A DNA stretch of 64,000 nucleotides, from contig CM042021.1 in NCBI GenBank assembly GCA_023525975.1, forward strand, positions 105,197,501 through 105,261,500. Reading direction: 5' to 3'. Shown here in pieces: positions 45,275 through 56,105 of the stretch. Source of the stretch: Smallanthus sonchifolius (lineage: Eukaryota; Streptophyta; Magnoliopsida; Asterales; Asteraceae). Position numbers and translations under genes: made by a program. Under the pieces are notes generated by a model, which saw only the letters and a list, made by a program, of their open reading frames with translations, had not been told where the DNA came from and did no database searches. Position 1 is the stretch's first letter, and each line of letters opens with the position of its first letter.

Positions 45275-46967
45275 TCATTTGGGTTTCGTTTCTTTTCGGC
45301 TTAGTGCATCAGCCACGACGTTAGCTTTACCCGGATGATACCGGATCGCACAGTCGTAATCATTTAAAAGTTCAACCCAACGACGTTGTCGCATGTTCAA
45401 CTCCTTCTGCTCGAAGATATGCTGGAGGCTCTTGTGGTCGGTGTAGATGGTGCATTTGGTACCGTACAAGTAATGTCTCCATATCTTAAGTGCAAAAGCT
45501 ACTGCTCCCAACTCTAGGTCGTGAGTGGTGTAGTTTTTCTCGTGAACCTTTAACTGACGTGAAGCGTATGCGATTACCTTTTCGCGTTGCATTAAGACAC
45601 AACCCAGACCTTGAATAGATGCATCACAATACACCACAAAGTCATCGGTTCCTTCCGGAAGAGCTAAAATAGGTGCACTGCAAAGTTTCTGTTTGAGATG
45701 CTGGAAAGCTGATTCTTGATTATCGCCCCAATTATAAGCTTTTCCTTTTTGAGTTAGGGCGGTGAGAGGTTGCGCAATCTTTGAAAATCCTTCGATAAAA
45801 CGACGGTAATATCCAGCCAATCCCAGAAATTGTCGCACTTCAGTCGGAGTCGTCGGTCCTGCCCAATTCTTGATGGATTCTATTTTGGATGGGTCGACAT
45901 GTATCCCTTTTTCATTTACCACATGCCCTAAAAATTGAACCTCGCGAATCCAAAATTCACATTTGGAAAACTTAGCATAAAGTTGCTCTTGCTTAAGTAG
46001 TTCCAAAATTAGACGCAGATGTTCTTCATGTTCTTCCTCGTTCTTGGAATAAATAAGAATGTCATCGATGAAAACGATAACAAACTGGTCAAGGTAAGGC
46101 TTACACACACGGTTCATGAGGTCCATGAATACCGCGGGTGCGTTGGTTAAACCGAAGGGCATGACCATAAATTCGTAATGGCCGTACCTTGTCCTAAATG
46201 CAGTTTTAGAGATATCTTCTTCTCGGAATCTTAACTGATGATAGCCGGACCTAAGATCTATTTTGGAATAGAAACTTGATCCTTGGAGTTGATCAAAAAG
46301 GTCATCAATACGAGGTAAAGGGTAGCGGTTCTTGATTGTAACTTTGTTCAGCTCCCGATAATCAATACACATACGAAACGTACCGTCCTTCTTCTTGACA
46401 AATAATACCGGAGCTCCCCACGGTGATGAACTAGGTCGGATGAAACCTTTATCCAATAAGTCTTGCAACTGAGTGGACAGTTCCTGCAATTCACTGGGTG
46501 CTAATCGATAAGGTGCCCGAGCAATCGGTGCTGCTCCGGGTGCTAGGTCAATTTGAAATTCAACCTGACGGTGTGGTGGTAAACCGGGCAGATCCTCGAG
46601 GAATACTTCCAAAAATTCACGCACAACGGGAATATCTTCGATTTTCTTCTCTTCTGACGGCTGTTCAGCAACAAGGGCCAAAATGGCCGTATGCCCCTTC
46701 CGAAGACATTTTTGTGCTTTCATGAAGGATATAATGCCCATGACTGTACCAACTCTTTCGCCTTGGATGGAAAGGGTTTCTCCATTGGAGAGAGGTACAC
46801 GTACAATCTTCTCACGATAGATAATTTCGGCTTGGTTTTTAGACAGCCAATCCATACGAACAATTATATCAAAACTACCAAGTATGACCGGCATAAGGTC
46901 AATATCAAATGTATGTGTAGCTAGCTCAAGTTTACATCTGCAAGAATGCAAGTTGTTTTGATTTTTT
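45275..46967 (-). pseudogene. Gypsy E protease remnant, reverse transcriptase and RNase H
   Basis: Only the last part of protease is left (DIDLMPVILGSFDIIVRMDWL, where Arg replaces the usual Gly before MDWL). RT is complete: PYRLAPSELQELSTQL, SPWGAPVLFVKKKDGTFRMC, DLRSGYHQL, MPFGLTNAPAVFMDLMNR and the catalytic FIDDILIYSK. RNase H has CDASIQGLGCVLMQ, THDLELGAVAFAL, TDHKSLQHIFEQKELNMRQR and ADALSRKE. TGA at 45277-45275 separates it from integrase in the same frame. RT and RNase H look capable of function, but lack gag and protease. Confidence 0.93.
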
Positions 46968-47164
46968 TTGAGTAACAGCCCAAGCAAACCGTACTAAGAT
47001 ATTGTCCACTTTGCCCCCGATGGGTTGCCCATCCAGGAACTCACGGTTTTGTTTTTACCCGACTAGTTGCTCGCCCGGGCAAAACGCGTCTCAATAGAGA
47101 AGGTATACGCCTCCTAAAAAGGAACGTATTGTTCTCCCCCTCAACCGATGCAGGATATTACAGT
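46968..47164 (-). repeat. Short TRIM-like LTR inserted in Gypsy E
   Basis: About 197 bp. On the minus strand it begins TGTAATATCCTGCATCGGTT and ends GGGCTGTTACTCA, with AAAACCGTGAG and GGACAATATCTTAGTACGGT inside. These words recall the short TRIM LTRs (Cassandra type) that are widespread in plants, but I see no 5S-rRNA-like part. No clear TSD. Confidence 0.55.
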
Positions 47165-48888
47165 CTGTTATGTCAATAGTATACTTGGCTTTTAATAGAG
47201 TTAGAGCACTACGCACTAATATGGAATTTGTGAAATCGTGCTGAGACTTATAGTGAGACCCGCGCTTATAAGGCAAGTGTCAGCCAATACATAGGCTAAG
47301 GGAAGAGGTTCACATGTAAGAAAGAAAAGTCTAATGAGATATAGATTCTAGTAGTATAAGAGATAGGATGTATGTTTAAGTAATTACGTTCAACTGATGG
47401 TTGGTTAGGTTAAATCTTCGTTTCCTAATGTCATTGGATCAACGGAATCATTTCGTGAAGAAAGAAATTCATTTACAGGATTGAATATGCTGGGTATAAT
47501 TCGAAGTTAGACTACGGATTAGTCACAAGATGAGGTAATAAGGTCAAATGCGATCTATTGTTGGAGTGTAAGGAATAACGTGTTAGCATAGAAAGAATTT
47601 CTCAAATTCTGTGTACATAGTTGGAATCGATAAGTTTGCTATGAGATTCTATTAGAGTTTCAATCAAGATGGTTTCTGTGATCACGTTTAGATGAGTGTC
47701 TTAATTTCACTGAGACTCTTACATGAGTGAGAATAACATTGATGGATTTCATTAATGATAGTTCTGTGTGTCCATAGACATCTTCAACCTGATAGTCGTG
47801 TCTATCAACTGTTGAACGAGCTTAATGATACCAACTAGTCGTTGAGTAGGTTACAAGAACTTCTACTGACAGTGGAAGTTTAAGTTTGTAGATCACTGAT
47901 TAGGACCATTTATCCACACACTAGGTTTCACCAGGACTTACATGCACCTCAAATTATTATTACGTGTGCACCCGTAATGATAAGTTGCTTTGCATGTTCA
48001 CCCTAGTTCTCCCCGTCCTGTGCTATAATGTCCTTTAGTTTGTATTGCTGAGTACAGAGTGTTGTCAGATATGATAAGTCATCGAAAAGCTTAGTCATCA
48101 ACCATAAGTTGATCAATTAGAACTCATATCAGGATGAGTAGTCAAGAAATCGTTTGATCCGAGTATTCACTCGAGTTGAAACACAATACAAGAGTCCAAT
48201 CCAGTGGATTGTATATGAGAGCATGAAGCAAACATGTACACGAAATGCGACTTCGAGAAATGAAACTAATTCATGAATACAAGTTATAGGAAGCAGCAAG
48301 GTAGCCGTCCTTTCAACTGAGTCAAGATAGGGTTTAAGTATACATTGAACAATGCGTTCTCAGATTTGTGTTCGATCCATTCTTAACAGAATATCGATCA
48401 AAGACGCGAGCCCATGGCTCGATAAAGTGATGACATCTACGTGCCAATGGATTCTGCAATCATGCGTGTAACGATCTGCCTTCATTCGGCGTATTGTTGC
48501 TGGTGGGTACAGTAGGGACTCGCATCCGATGATCCCAATTCCCAAGGAGATACACGTTAGTGCTGAGTGTCATCCATAACATGGACCTGAGAAAGCCCAC
48601 CATACCCAACAGGTGATGGTGATGTAAGTGACTCCTCCGAAGGCTCCGTCTCGCTGCCCTCGAACGGGAGTGGATGATGTTCCGGTGATTCCCCGAGTGT
48701 CACCACTAGGAATGATGATACAATGCAAATGATGTGTCCCTTGCCAACTGAGAGTGATACGGATGGTGTTACATGCCTGCACTGCAATGTATGTATAGGT
48801 GCTATATGTATCAGTTATGAGTGTCTGTGCCGTGTAACTAATGTGTGAGGTTATAGTCTAGTATGCAATCCTAGTTCTCTATAACCAA
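47165..48888 (-). other. Unassigned interior of Gypsy E in place of gag
   Basis: 1.7 kb between the primer-binding site and the protease remnant. No capsid or zinc-knuckle motif on either strand. The minus strand has a 76-codon frame (48787-48557) rich in Pro, Ser and Glu that I cannot assign. It may be captured DNA or strongly decayed leader. Confidence 0.5.
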
Positions 48889-48902
48889 TGGCTCTGATAC
48901 CA
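48889..48902 (-). other. Primer-binding site of Gypsy E (tRNA-iMet type)
   Basis: The minus strand reads TGGTATCAGAGCCA, 14 bases matching initiator tRNA-Met, three bases from the LTR. Confidence 0.92.
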
Positions 48903-48905
48903 ATC

Positions 48906-51797
48906 TGTCACACCCCCAATTTCCACTAACGGAGTATTACCGTTTGGGAAGTGACAAACCAGGATCTCAAAACATTAGTTACATTGAACGACTCTACATG
49001 GGACTCAAATGAAAATATCCTTTTAAATCAGAGTATCAATGCGGAAGCGTAAAGAAAGTAAATGCGCAAAATACACGCGCCCAAAACCAAAGTCCAAAAG
49101 TCCAAACGTTCAACCAAACAAAGTACATTAAAATAATTCGATCAACATAAATAGACACAAAGCAAAACAGTTGAATCCCATGCATGCCCTAGCGTGCACC
49201 TGTGTCTTAGCTTAGCGTCCTGAGAAAACATGTAAGAAAAAGCGTCAACACGAGGTTGGTGAGTTCACAGGTTTCAAATAAATAAGTAAACGTTACCAGA
49301 TTTATGATCTTTCAATATGTATCTATAGGTAGCTAACCTATGTTCATGTTTTAGCTCAAGTGCTCGCAACCGAAACTGACTGTTTGTTTATTGCCTCCTG
49401 CCAGGTTCTATCAATACTGGCCATGTGAATAGGCTAACATTTCACCCGTTCGATATCCGATCGAGTTAGCGCGACTAACGCGGGTGGGATTTGTCAAACC
49501 CAGTAGTACTACTAAACATTACCTCGCTAAGATCCATATTAACGGTTCGAAATAAGATGAGGACTTTCTGTGATAGCATGTTACACTTAGCTTTAACATT
49601 GATAGCATATGAAATACAAAATCTAAAATCAGTTTAAGCATGTTTTCTCCCCCAAGTTAAAAGCAGTAAAAAGGGGCCGTGAAACTCACCTGAGCTTGAG
49701 TAAGGATTTGAATCACACAAGGGAAAAGTTGAAACCAAGTGTGTAAGTCTCAAAAGACTTACGAATGCCCTAAAATTATAAACACATAAAATTAGGGATA
49801 AAGGAAAATAGGAAATGTGACAATGACACGGATTGAGAAGCGTCCTAAAGAAACGCTCTAATATTCAAGAGTGGACGAAAGTGTCCACGGAGTTAGGAAT
49901 TACTTTACGTGGCGAATGACACGACTAATAATAATTATAACCGGGTGTTTTGTCATTCACAAAAATTAAGAAAATAATAATATATGTATACGAGTAAATA
50001 GTATAACCAATTATATTATTATTTAGTCTCAATCGACCCACGATGTTATAAATTGATTTGAAATAATATAAATATATATTATTTAATAATACGGGTCACG
50101 GTTTGAAAATAATATAAACATATTATTTTATATGAATTCACGGTTTAAATATAATATAAACATATTATTTTCACTTGGGGATAATAACACTAAATTATTT
50201 ATAAAAGTGAGTATAATATATAATAATAAATTAATAATTCAAACCCGAGCCTACGGGTTGTTTTCCGGGTTAAAACCCATTTATATAATAATATAATATT
50301 AAAAGGTTTGATTTTTATTAATTAAATATTAACAGAAAAATGTTTAAAAATAATTGTGGGAGCCCGGACTCGAACCCGGGTCTCTCCCACACCCGCACAC
50401 AGCCTTAACCATCTCCGCCCGCTAGGGTATCGCGAAGGATACCGAGTTGGAATGGTTTTAACATTAGGCTCTATGTGGTTTTCCTCCCTTAAAGACCCGC
50501 GATCGAAACCGGTCAATATCCCTCGATTCGGGCGATGGTTTGAGTGAAACAGAAACAAGTTTTGATGCTCAGAGGATTACGAATCCAAGCATGTCATCAA
50601 TTTTGAAATCGGTTAAGATTTGGTTGTCTAATTTGTCAAAAACAGATCGAAATTTATTTAGAAAACTTTGAATCGATTAGAAGTATTTCGATGATTAAGA
50701 TGGTTAAAACTATAGGGCTTTTGTTAATCGGACAGATACGAAACTGATGAAGTAATTTAATTTCGTTTCTTTTCAGTCTAAGATCGAAAACCCCAAATTA
50801 GAACGCATATGAACCCTAATTACGGGTTCATGATCAATTCGATAGTGGAAGCCCGTTGTTTCATAGGGCTTTCACTCTACAGACGATTGCGAATCTAATG
50901 GAGTAGGTTAATTTGATTTAAAAACGGTTTAGAATTGAATTCGACAGATAGAGTTCACATGAACCCTAATTACGGGTTACAGAGATTTTTATATTAAAAC
51001 TTGAAATTGGCAAAGGGCTTTCAGTAGAAAAAGTGTTGCGAATCTTTCAGCATAGGTTAATTTCATTTTCATTGGGTCTAGACTAGGGCTCGACTAAATC
51101 AGTCAGATGATGAACCCTAGGATCAAGAACTCGATCGAATTGATAATGTGAGCCCTAATTGGGTTAGGGCTTTCATTTCAGAGATAAAAGCGAAGCTGAT
51201 TATGTATCTAGTTACCTGAATTGGTGTCGGGACGGTGGAGATCAACTAAAGCAGGTCCGACGATGACTAGTTCGATTCCCGGCGGCTCTTGCTATGAATC
51301 CGATCAATTTGACGAGTGCAAAGGTTTCAGAGAGACTCGATTTAGGTGTGCAGTGTGTTGGTTTGCAATTTGGTAACTGATTACAGTCGAATTCGATTGA
51401 GTAAGACATAGGGTCGACGGTTACTTGTTTAATTCTCATTATTATTGTTAATTCGATTAAATTGGAGGTGTTTAATGGATCAATTATGATCGTTATGATC
51501 ATTATCATGCACGAACGGTTCTAATTCCAACGGATTTCGGGATATAATTCACGAATTGGAAATCAAAAGGATTCCAATGTTGACTTTCAAAAGTCAACAG
51601 GAGCAATTTGATAAAATTGACTTTGGTGGGTCAATTTATTTGATTTGGTAACTTCACACAACTAGTCCCTGAAGTTTTGAATTAATATTGTGACCGAATT
51701 AGACCTTGGGGTTAGATTTGACTAACGGGGTTAGGTTTTTAACGGTAAGTTAATGGGATTTGCTAACTGAGTTAACCAGAAAAGTCGGGTTGTCACA
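48906..51797 (-). repeat. 5' LTR of Gypsy E (right in the window)
   Basis: 2,892 bp, about 99% identical by eye to 40787-43680. The tRNA-like segment is at 50356-50419. Confidence 0.92.
50356..50419 (-). other. tRNA-derived segment in the second Gypsy E LTR
   Basis: Identical hairpin and B-box (50366-50376) to 42237-42300; no change in this part although the LTRs differ elsewhere. Confidence 0.6.
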
Positions 51798-51802
51798 AGT
51801 AC

Positions 51803-52769
51803 CCTCCCGTCTGGAAAAAGACTGATGGGATGTCGTTGGGTTTTCACAGTGAAACACAAACAAGATGGAACTATTGAAAGATACAATGCTCGGTTTGTGG
51901 CCAAAGGGTATACTCAGACTTATGGAATTTGCTACATCGAAACTTTCTCTCCAGTTGCCAAAATCGATACAATCAGGGTTCTCTTCTTAATAGCTGCAAA
52001 TAAAGGATGGCCACTTCATCAGTTTGATGTTAAAAACGTTTTCCTGCATGGAGAGCTCAAAGAAGAAGTGTATATGGAAGCTCCACCTGGGTTCACAGAA
52101 CGTTTTAAACCGGGGGAAGTTTGGCATCTAAAGAAGTCTCTATATGGATTAAAACAATCCCCCCCGGCGTGGTTCGGTAGATTTACCCTTGCCATGAAAA
52201 AATATGGGTTTAAACAGAGTAACTCCGGTCATACTTTGTTCCTTAAACGAAGAGGCAAACTTGTAACCTGCTTAATTATCTATGTCGATGATATGATTAT
52301 TACAAGGAATGATGAAGAAGAGAAGACAAAATTAAAGGCATGCCTATTTGTAGAGTTTGAAATGAAAGACTTGGGCAGACTCAAATACTTCCTTGGGATC
52401 GAAGTACTGAGGTCAAAACAAGGAATTTTCATTTGCCAGAAAAAATATATTCTTGATTTATTAGCAGAAACAGGGATGATTGATTCCAAACCCACGGATG
52501 CTCCTATGATGGTGAATCAAAACTCTATATGGAAGAAGAAGCGGAGCTAGCAGATAAAGAAAGGTACCAACGACTCGTGGGAAAACTAATATATCTTTCA
52601 CATACTCGTCCCGATATATCCTACGCTTGGGAGTAGTAAGTCAATTCATGTATCAACCATAAGTTTCCCATATGGAAGCAGTTTGGAGAATTATTAGATA
52701 TCTCAAAGGAACAACTAGTCATGGAGTTCTGTTTAAATCACATGGGCATTTGGAAACCCAGGTATATAT
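51803..52769 (+). pseudogene. Copia D reverse transcriptase, main part
   Basis: Continues directly from 40786: GCRWVFTVKHKQDGTIERYN (51828 on), ARFVAKGYTQTYG, HQFDVKNVFLHGELKEEVYM, LYGLKQSPPAWFGRF, the catalytic YVDDMIITR at 52281-52307, LKYFLGIEVLRSKQGIFICQ. A frameshift near 52515 moves the next block (RYQRLVGKLIYLSHTRPDISYA) to another frame, and a TAG near 52634 follows. AVWRIIRYLKGT (about 52677) is the last RT block before the solo LTR. Best preserved part of Copia D. Confidence 0.87.
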
Positions 52770-54261
52770 TGTCACACCCCGCCTAGGGCGGAAACACGGG
52801 GCGTGGCGATCCATGATGTTTACAGCCTTTGATTACATCGAACGACTTCTAATAACATTCATAATCAAATGTTCTAAGTTGTTACAAGAAAAACATAAAT
52901 TGTTTCCCAAGGCATTACATGCCAGAAGTACCGCACTTAAAACCAAAGTGTACGGCTTTTTAAACAACATGTTTGTCGGCTATGACCTAGATGCTCCTAG
53001 GTTATAACAGGAAAACTCCAAAGATGATCTACGTGCATGCATGCCCTCTGTCCCATGTTTCTAGTTACCTGAGAAAACAAGCTTAAAAGATCAACATAAA
53101 GTTGGTGAGTTCACAGGTTTAGTTGAAATAGTTAATGTTGGACCACAAGATTTCTTGTTGTGTATTGTTTACCCGAACAATGATGTACCACTATCATTAA
53201 TTAAAACAATAGTGTAAGTCTATTATTATTACCATGAGCTCCCGTAACCGAAACTCGACATTGTAGTTGTGCCCCTAACCCAATGTTTTTAATGCCAAAC
53301 ATTGTAATAGTTGATGAAAATTATGCACCCGCTTTGACCTCTAGTCAAGGTTGGCGCGACTAACCACAGGTGGGGGCGTCAACCCAAATAGATCTATTCA
53401 TGCTTTCCAGTTTTATACCATAATTAACAGTTACAGAATAAGAGGGGACTTTGATGCGTTAAATGAGTTGACTCATGTAACAATGTAGGTACTTGTGTCA
53501 AGTTTCAAGTTGAGCAAGTTTTCTCCCCCGTATGTTTAAAAATCAATTTAAAACAAGTAAAATTGGGGCCGTGAAGACTCATCATATCTAACGAGGTGGT
53601 GAGTGATGTTGTATGTAGTAAGTCCAACAAGCATCCGACCTATCCGTGCCCTAAATTAATTAAGACACCTTAGGTCCTATGTAGTTGTTTAAGTGTGGAT
53701 TAGTCACATGACCAATACCCTAAATTCTTGACCCTTGCCTTGTAGTAATCTTTGTGGAACAAGGGAACAAGGCAACAAAGTGAGTATCTTTGTGGTTTGG
53801 TCGGCCGAGAAAAGGGAGTGCACGGGGGGGAGGGGGATAGGGTAGGTAGGTGGTGTGATGTTAGGTGTTACCCGCTAGTCCAAGTCCGTTATAATACCTG
53901 CGTGTTGTCGGTTTTTCATTTGTCGTTACGTGTCGGGTATTATATAAAAAATTATAAGTTTAGTGGTTTTTGACATATGACGAGTACGTGTAAAATGTTT
54001 AGAAATAGTTTCCACATAGTTGGGTATTCTCTAGTATTAAAATAAAGATAATGTTTCGAGGGGTTTATATTATTATAGTTTATGACCAACGCGATATGGG
54101 GTTCGATGTGTCTCGAAAATCTCTAATATTTCCTGTGTAGTTGTGTAGTGGTTGGACTCTACTGGACCAGGTTAGACCTAATTAATTAAAATTAGTCTAA
54201 TATGCACAGTTTCGTTTAATTATATTTATATAATTATGTGGCAAAATTAACAGTTGTCACA
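52770..54261 (-). mobile_element. Solo LTR I, Gypsy type, nested in Copia D
   Basis: 1,492 bp with plus-strand ends TGTCACACCCCGCC and CAGTTGTCACA, like the Gypsy E LTR ends, so probably minus orientation. TSD TATAT at 52765-52769 and 54262-54266. The protein reading of Copia D resumes right after. Contains the GTTGGTGAGTTCACAGGTTT word shared with the Gypsy E LTR (about 53102), so they are related families. No interior, hence a solo LTR. Confidence 0.85.
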
Positions 54262-54266
54262 TATAT

Positions 54267-54739
54267 GGATGTAGAGTGGGCAGGAGATAAAGGAAATCGA
54301 CGGCCAACATCCCGCTACTTCACATTGGTTGGTGGAAACCTCGTGACATGGAGAAGCAAGAAACAAAAAAGTAGTTGCTCTTTCAAGTGCTGAAGCTGAA
54401 TTCAGAGGAATAGCACGAGGATTAACAGAAATTTTATGGATAAGAAAACTCTTAACTGAGATTGGCTTTCCTCCAAAGGGAACTAGCAGAATTATGTGTG
54501 GCATTGAAGCAACGATCCAGATATCTAAAAACCCAGTACAACATGATCGGACAAAACATGTGGAAATTGACAGACACTTCATCAAAGAAAAATTGGAAGC
54601 GAAGATTATTGAGTTACCATTTGTTCGATCAAAAGATCAGCTGGCTGACATATTGACAAAAGTCGTTAGCGTAAGGATATTCAACGATTGTTTAGACAAG
54701 TTGAAAATTGGGGATCTCACTATTCAACTTGAGGGGGAG
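54267..54739 (+). pseudogene. Copia D RNase H and end of pol
   Basis: DVEWAGDKGNRRPTSRYFTLV continues the RT side, followed by VALSSAEAEFRGIARGLTEI and IATIQISKNPVQHDRTKHVE, HFIKEKLEAKIIEL, the usual C-terminal RNase H of Copia (ADILTK). One or two frame changes (near 54360 and 54510). Ends at TAA 54743 inside the LTR start; the polypurine tract GAGGGGGAG is at 54731-54739. Confidence 0.85.
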
Positions 54740-55067
54740 TGTTAAAAAGGAAAAGATGGTGATTGAGAAAATCTCGGGTCAGTCAAGAATTAGCATCATT
54801 CCCTGTTTCATGGATCCAATACGTGTTTAGCCTCCACAATCACAGCTCAATGACAACTAGTTAGCTTCCTTTTATGGTTCTGTGTAAAGCCTATAAACTA
54901 TGGCTCCTTGTATTGTAATTTATTAAGTAAAAATAATATATTCAACTTCAAATCCCTCATACCTGACAAGACTAACTTCATGTATATATATAAGCATTTT
55001 TGTAACCATTATTTGAGTTATCAATCAAATCAGAGAATTCTCCCCCAATTACTTTCTTTCTTAATCA
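54740..55067 (+). repeat. Complete LTR of the Copia D family, shared by two bodies
   Basis: 328 bp, TGTTAAAAAGG to TTCTTAATCA. To its left are the Copia D RNase H and polypurine tract, to its right a primer-binding site and gag, so it acts as 3' LTR for one body and 5' LTR for the next. Confidence 0.82.
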
Positions 55068-55070
55068 ATG

Positions 55071-55082
55071 TGGTATTAGAGC
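55071..55082 (+). other. Primer-binding site of the second Copia D-family body
   Basis: TGGTATTAGAGC, one mismatch from the usual tRNA-iMet site, three bases after the LTR. Confidence 0.82.
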
Positions 55083-55319
55083 ATAATTGATCTATTATGT
55101 GATTTCACCTTCATATTCATCATCATATTGGATTCGTTGCTGTATTTGCACCTGAATTTGTTCGAATTCAGTGCATTATTGGTCAAGATTCATAAAAAAA
55201 CTTGAGTTCTTTAAGTTTCACCTTCAAATCGACCTTTCCACTATTATTTGCTCTTTTCTGGTTCATCTTCGCAATTCTTGTCGAATTGTGACTTTGGATT
55301 ATAGCTTTCCCGTTTTTGG

Positions 55320-55445
55320 AAAATTCAGTTGCATCGGCTGAAACTTTTTGTTTTTAGAAGTTTTGACCAAAAGTAAGTTTCAACCGAAACTTTTCAGAAG
55401 TCTTGACCGAAACTTTTCAGAAGTTTTGGACGAAAGTTTTTACTG
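55320..55445. repeat. GAAACTTTT/AAAAGTTTT repeat in the leader of the second Copia D-family body
   Basis: Several half-palindromes such as CCGAAACTTTTCAGAAG (two copies at about 55387 and 55408) and GTTTTGACC. They resemble the arms of the Copia F palindrome but are less regular. Confidence 0.6.
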
Positions 55446-55450
55446 TTTGA

Positions 55451-56100
55451 TTCAACGCGATGCCAGAAACTTATGTTATTTTGCCTATGGATTCTTCTAA
55501 TCCGTTATTCTAGCATCCGTCTTATCATCCCAGACTTTTACCGATTTCCAAGACTTTTGATGGTTCAACTTTTAGGTCTTGGAAACGAGCTATGTCTATT
55601 GCTCTATTTTCTAAAATAAGATTGGCTTGTTGATGGCACGCACCATTTCTAGGCCTCTCACCTCTTCGAATCTTGACTTTTGACAGAGGTGTAACGATAT
55701 GGTTATCTATTGGATACTTAATACTCTCTTACGAGTGATCAGTGAGAGCGTGTTGTATGTTGAAACTACTCATCAGCTTTGGGATGAGTTGACTGATAGA
55801 TATGGCCAAAGAAATGAAGCAAAGTACTATCAGTTGCAGAAAAGTCTTTGTGGTATATCTCAAGGAAATGATGACATAGCCACTTACTTCACAAAGATCA
55901 AGTCTATTTAGGATGAAATGAATGCCATCGAGCCTCTTCCTCCTTGCACATGTGGTAGTGCACGATTATTAGCCAAATGTGAGGGAGACCAACGTTTAAT
56001 ACAGTTTCTCATGGGTCTTAATTTGTTTTATGAGATGACCAGAGGAAACATTATTATGATGAAGCCTCTTTCCTCTATCAATCAAGCACAAAACGACATA
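55451..56100 (+). pseudogene. Gag of the second Copia D-family body, truncated
   Basis: Begins near ATG 55460 (PETYVILPMDSSNPLF), with a stop early (near 55512). The UBN2-type gag is clear: ISKTFDGSTFRSWKRAMSIAL, then in another frame VIYWILNTLLRVISESVLYVE, LWDELTDRYGQRNEAKYYQL and, after TAG at 55909-55911, MNAIEPLPPCTCGSA... FLMGLNLFYEMTRGNIIMMKPL. The protein ends abruptly at about 56095 in an A-rich stretch; nothing Copia-like follows, so the element is truncated. Confidence 0.82.
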
Positions 56101-56105
56101 AAAAA

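Larger units (their letters stand above)
40787..51797 (-). mobile_element. Gypsy E: Tekay-like chromovirus, reverse orientation, nested in Copia D
   Basis: Two LTRs of about 2.89 kb that differ at about 32 sites by eye (near 1%), a primer-binding site complementary to tRNA-iMet next to the right LTR, and pol on the minus strand ending in a chromodomain-like tail. TSD AGTAC at 40782-40786 and 51798-51802 is perfect. The gag and the start of protease are missing: 46968-48888 has no gag-like protein. Pol is one frame with only two in-frame stops, so this is the youngest large element in the window. Confidence 0.93.
37423..55067 (+). mobile_element. Copia D: old Ty1/Copia element broken by nested insertions
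   Basis: A truncated LTR at 37423, protease, integrase, RT and RNase H pieces in order, a polypurine tract at 54731 and a full LTR at 54740-55067. Two later insertions split it: Gypsy E (40787-51797, TSD AGTAC) and a solo LTR (52770-54261, TSD TATAT). Across both junctions the protein reading continues, which proves that the pieces belong together. Gag is not found where expected; unrelated sequence (37614-38890) stands there. Confidence 0.85.

Noticed and set aside
48889..48902. tRNA-like match next to the LTR
   Set aside because: It is the retrotransposon primer-binding site, only 14 bases, not a tRNA gene. The same holds for 1076, 10130 and 58035.
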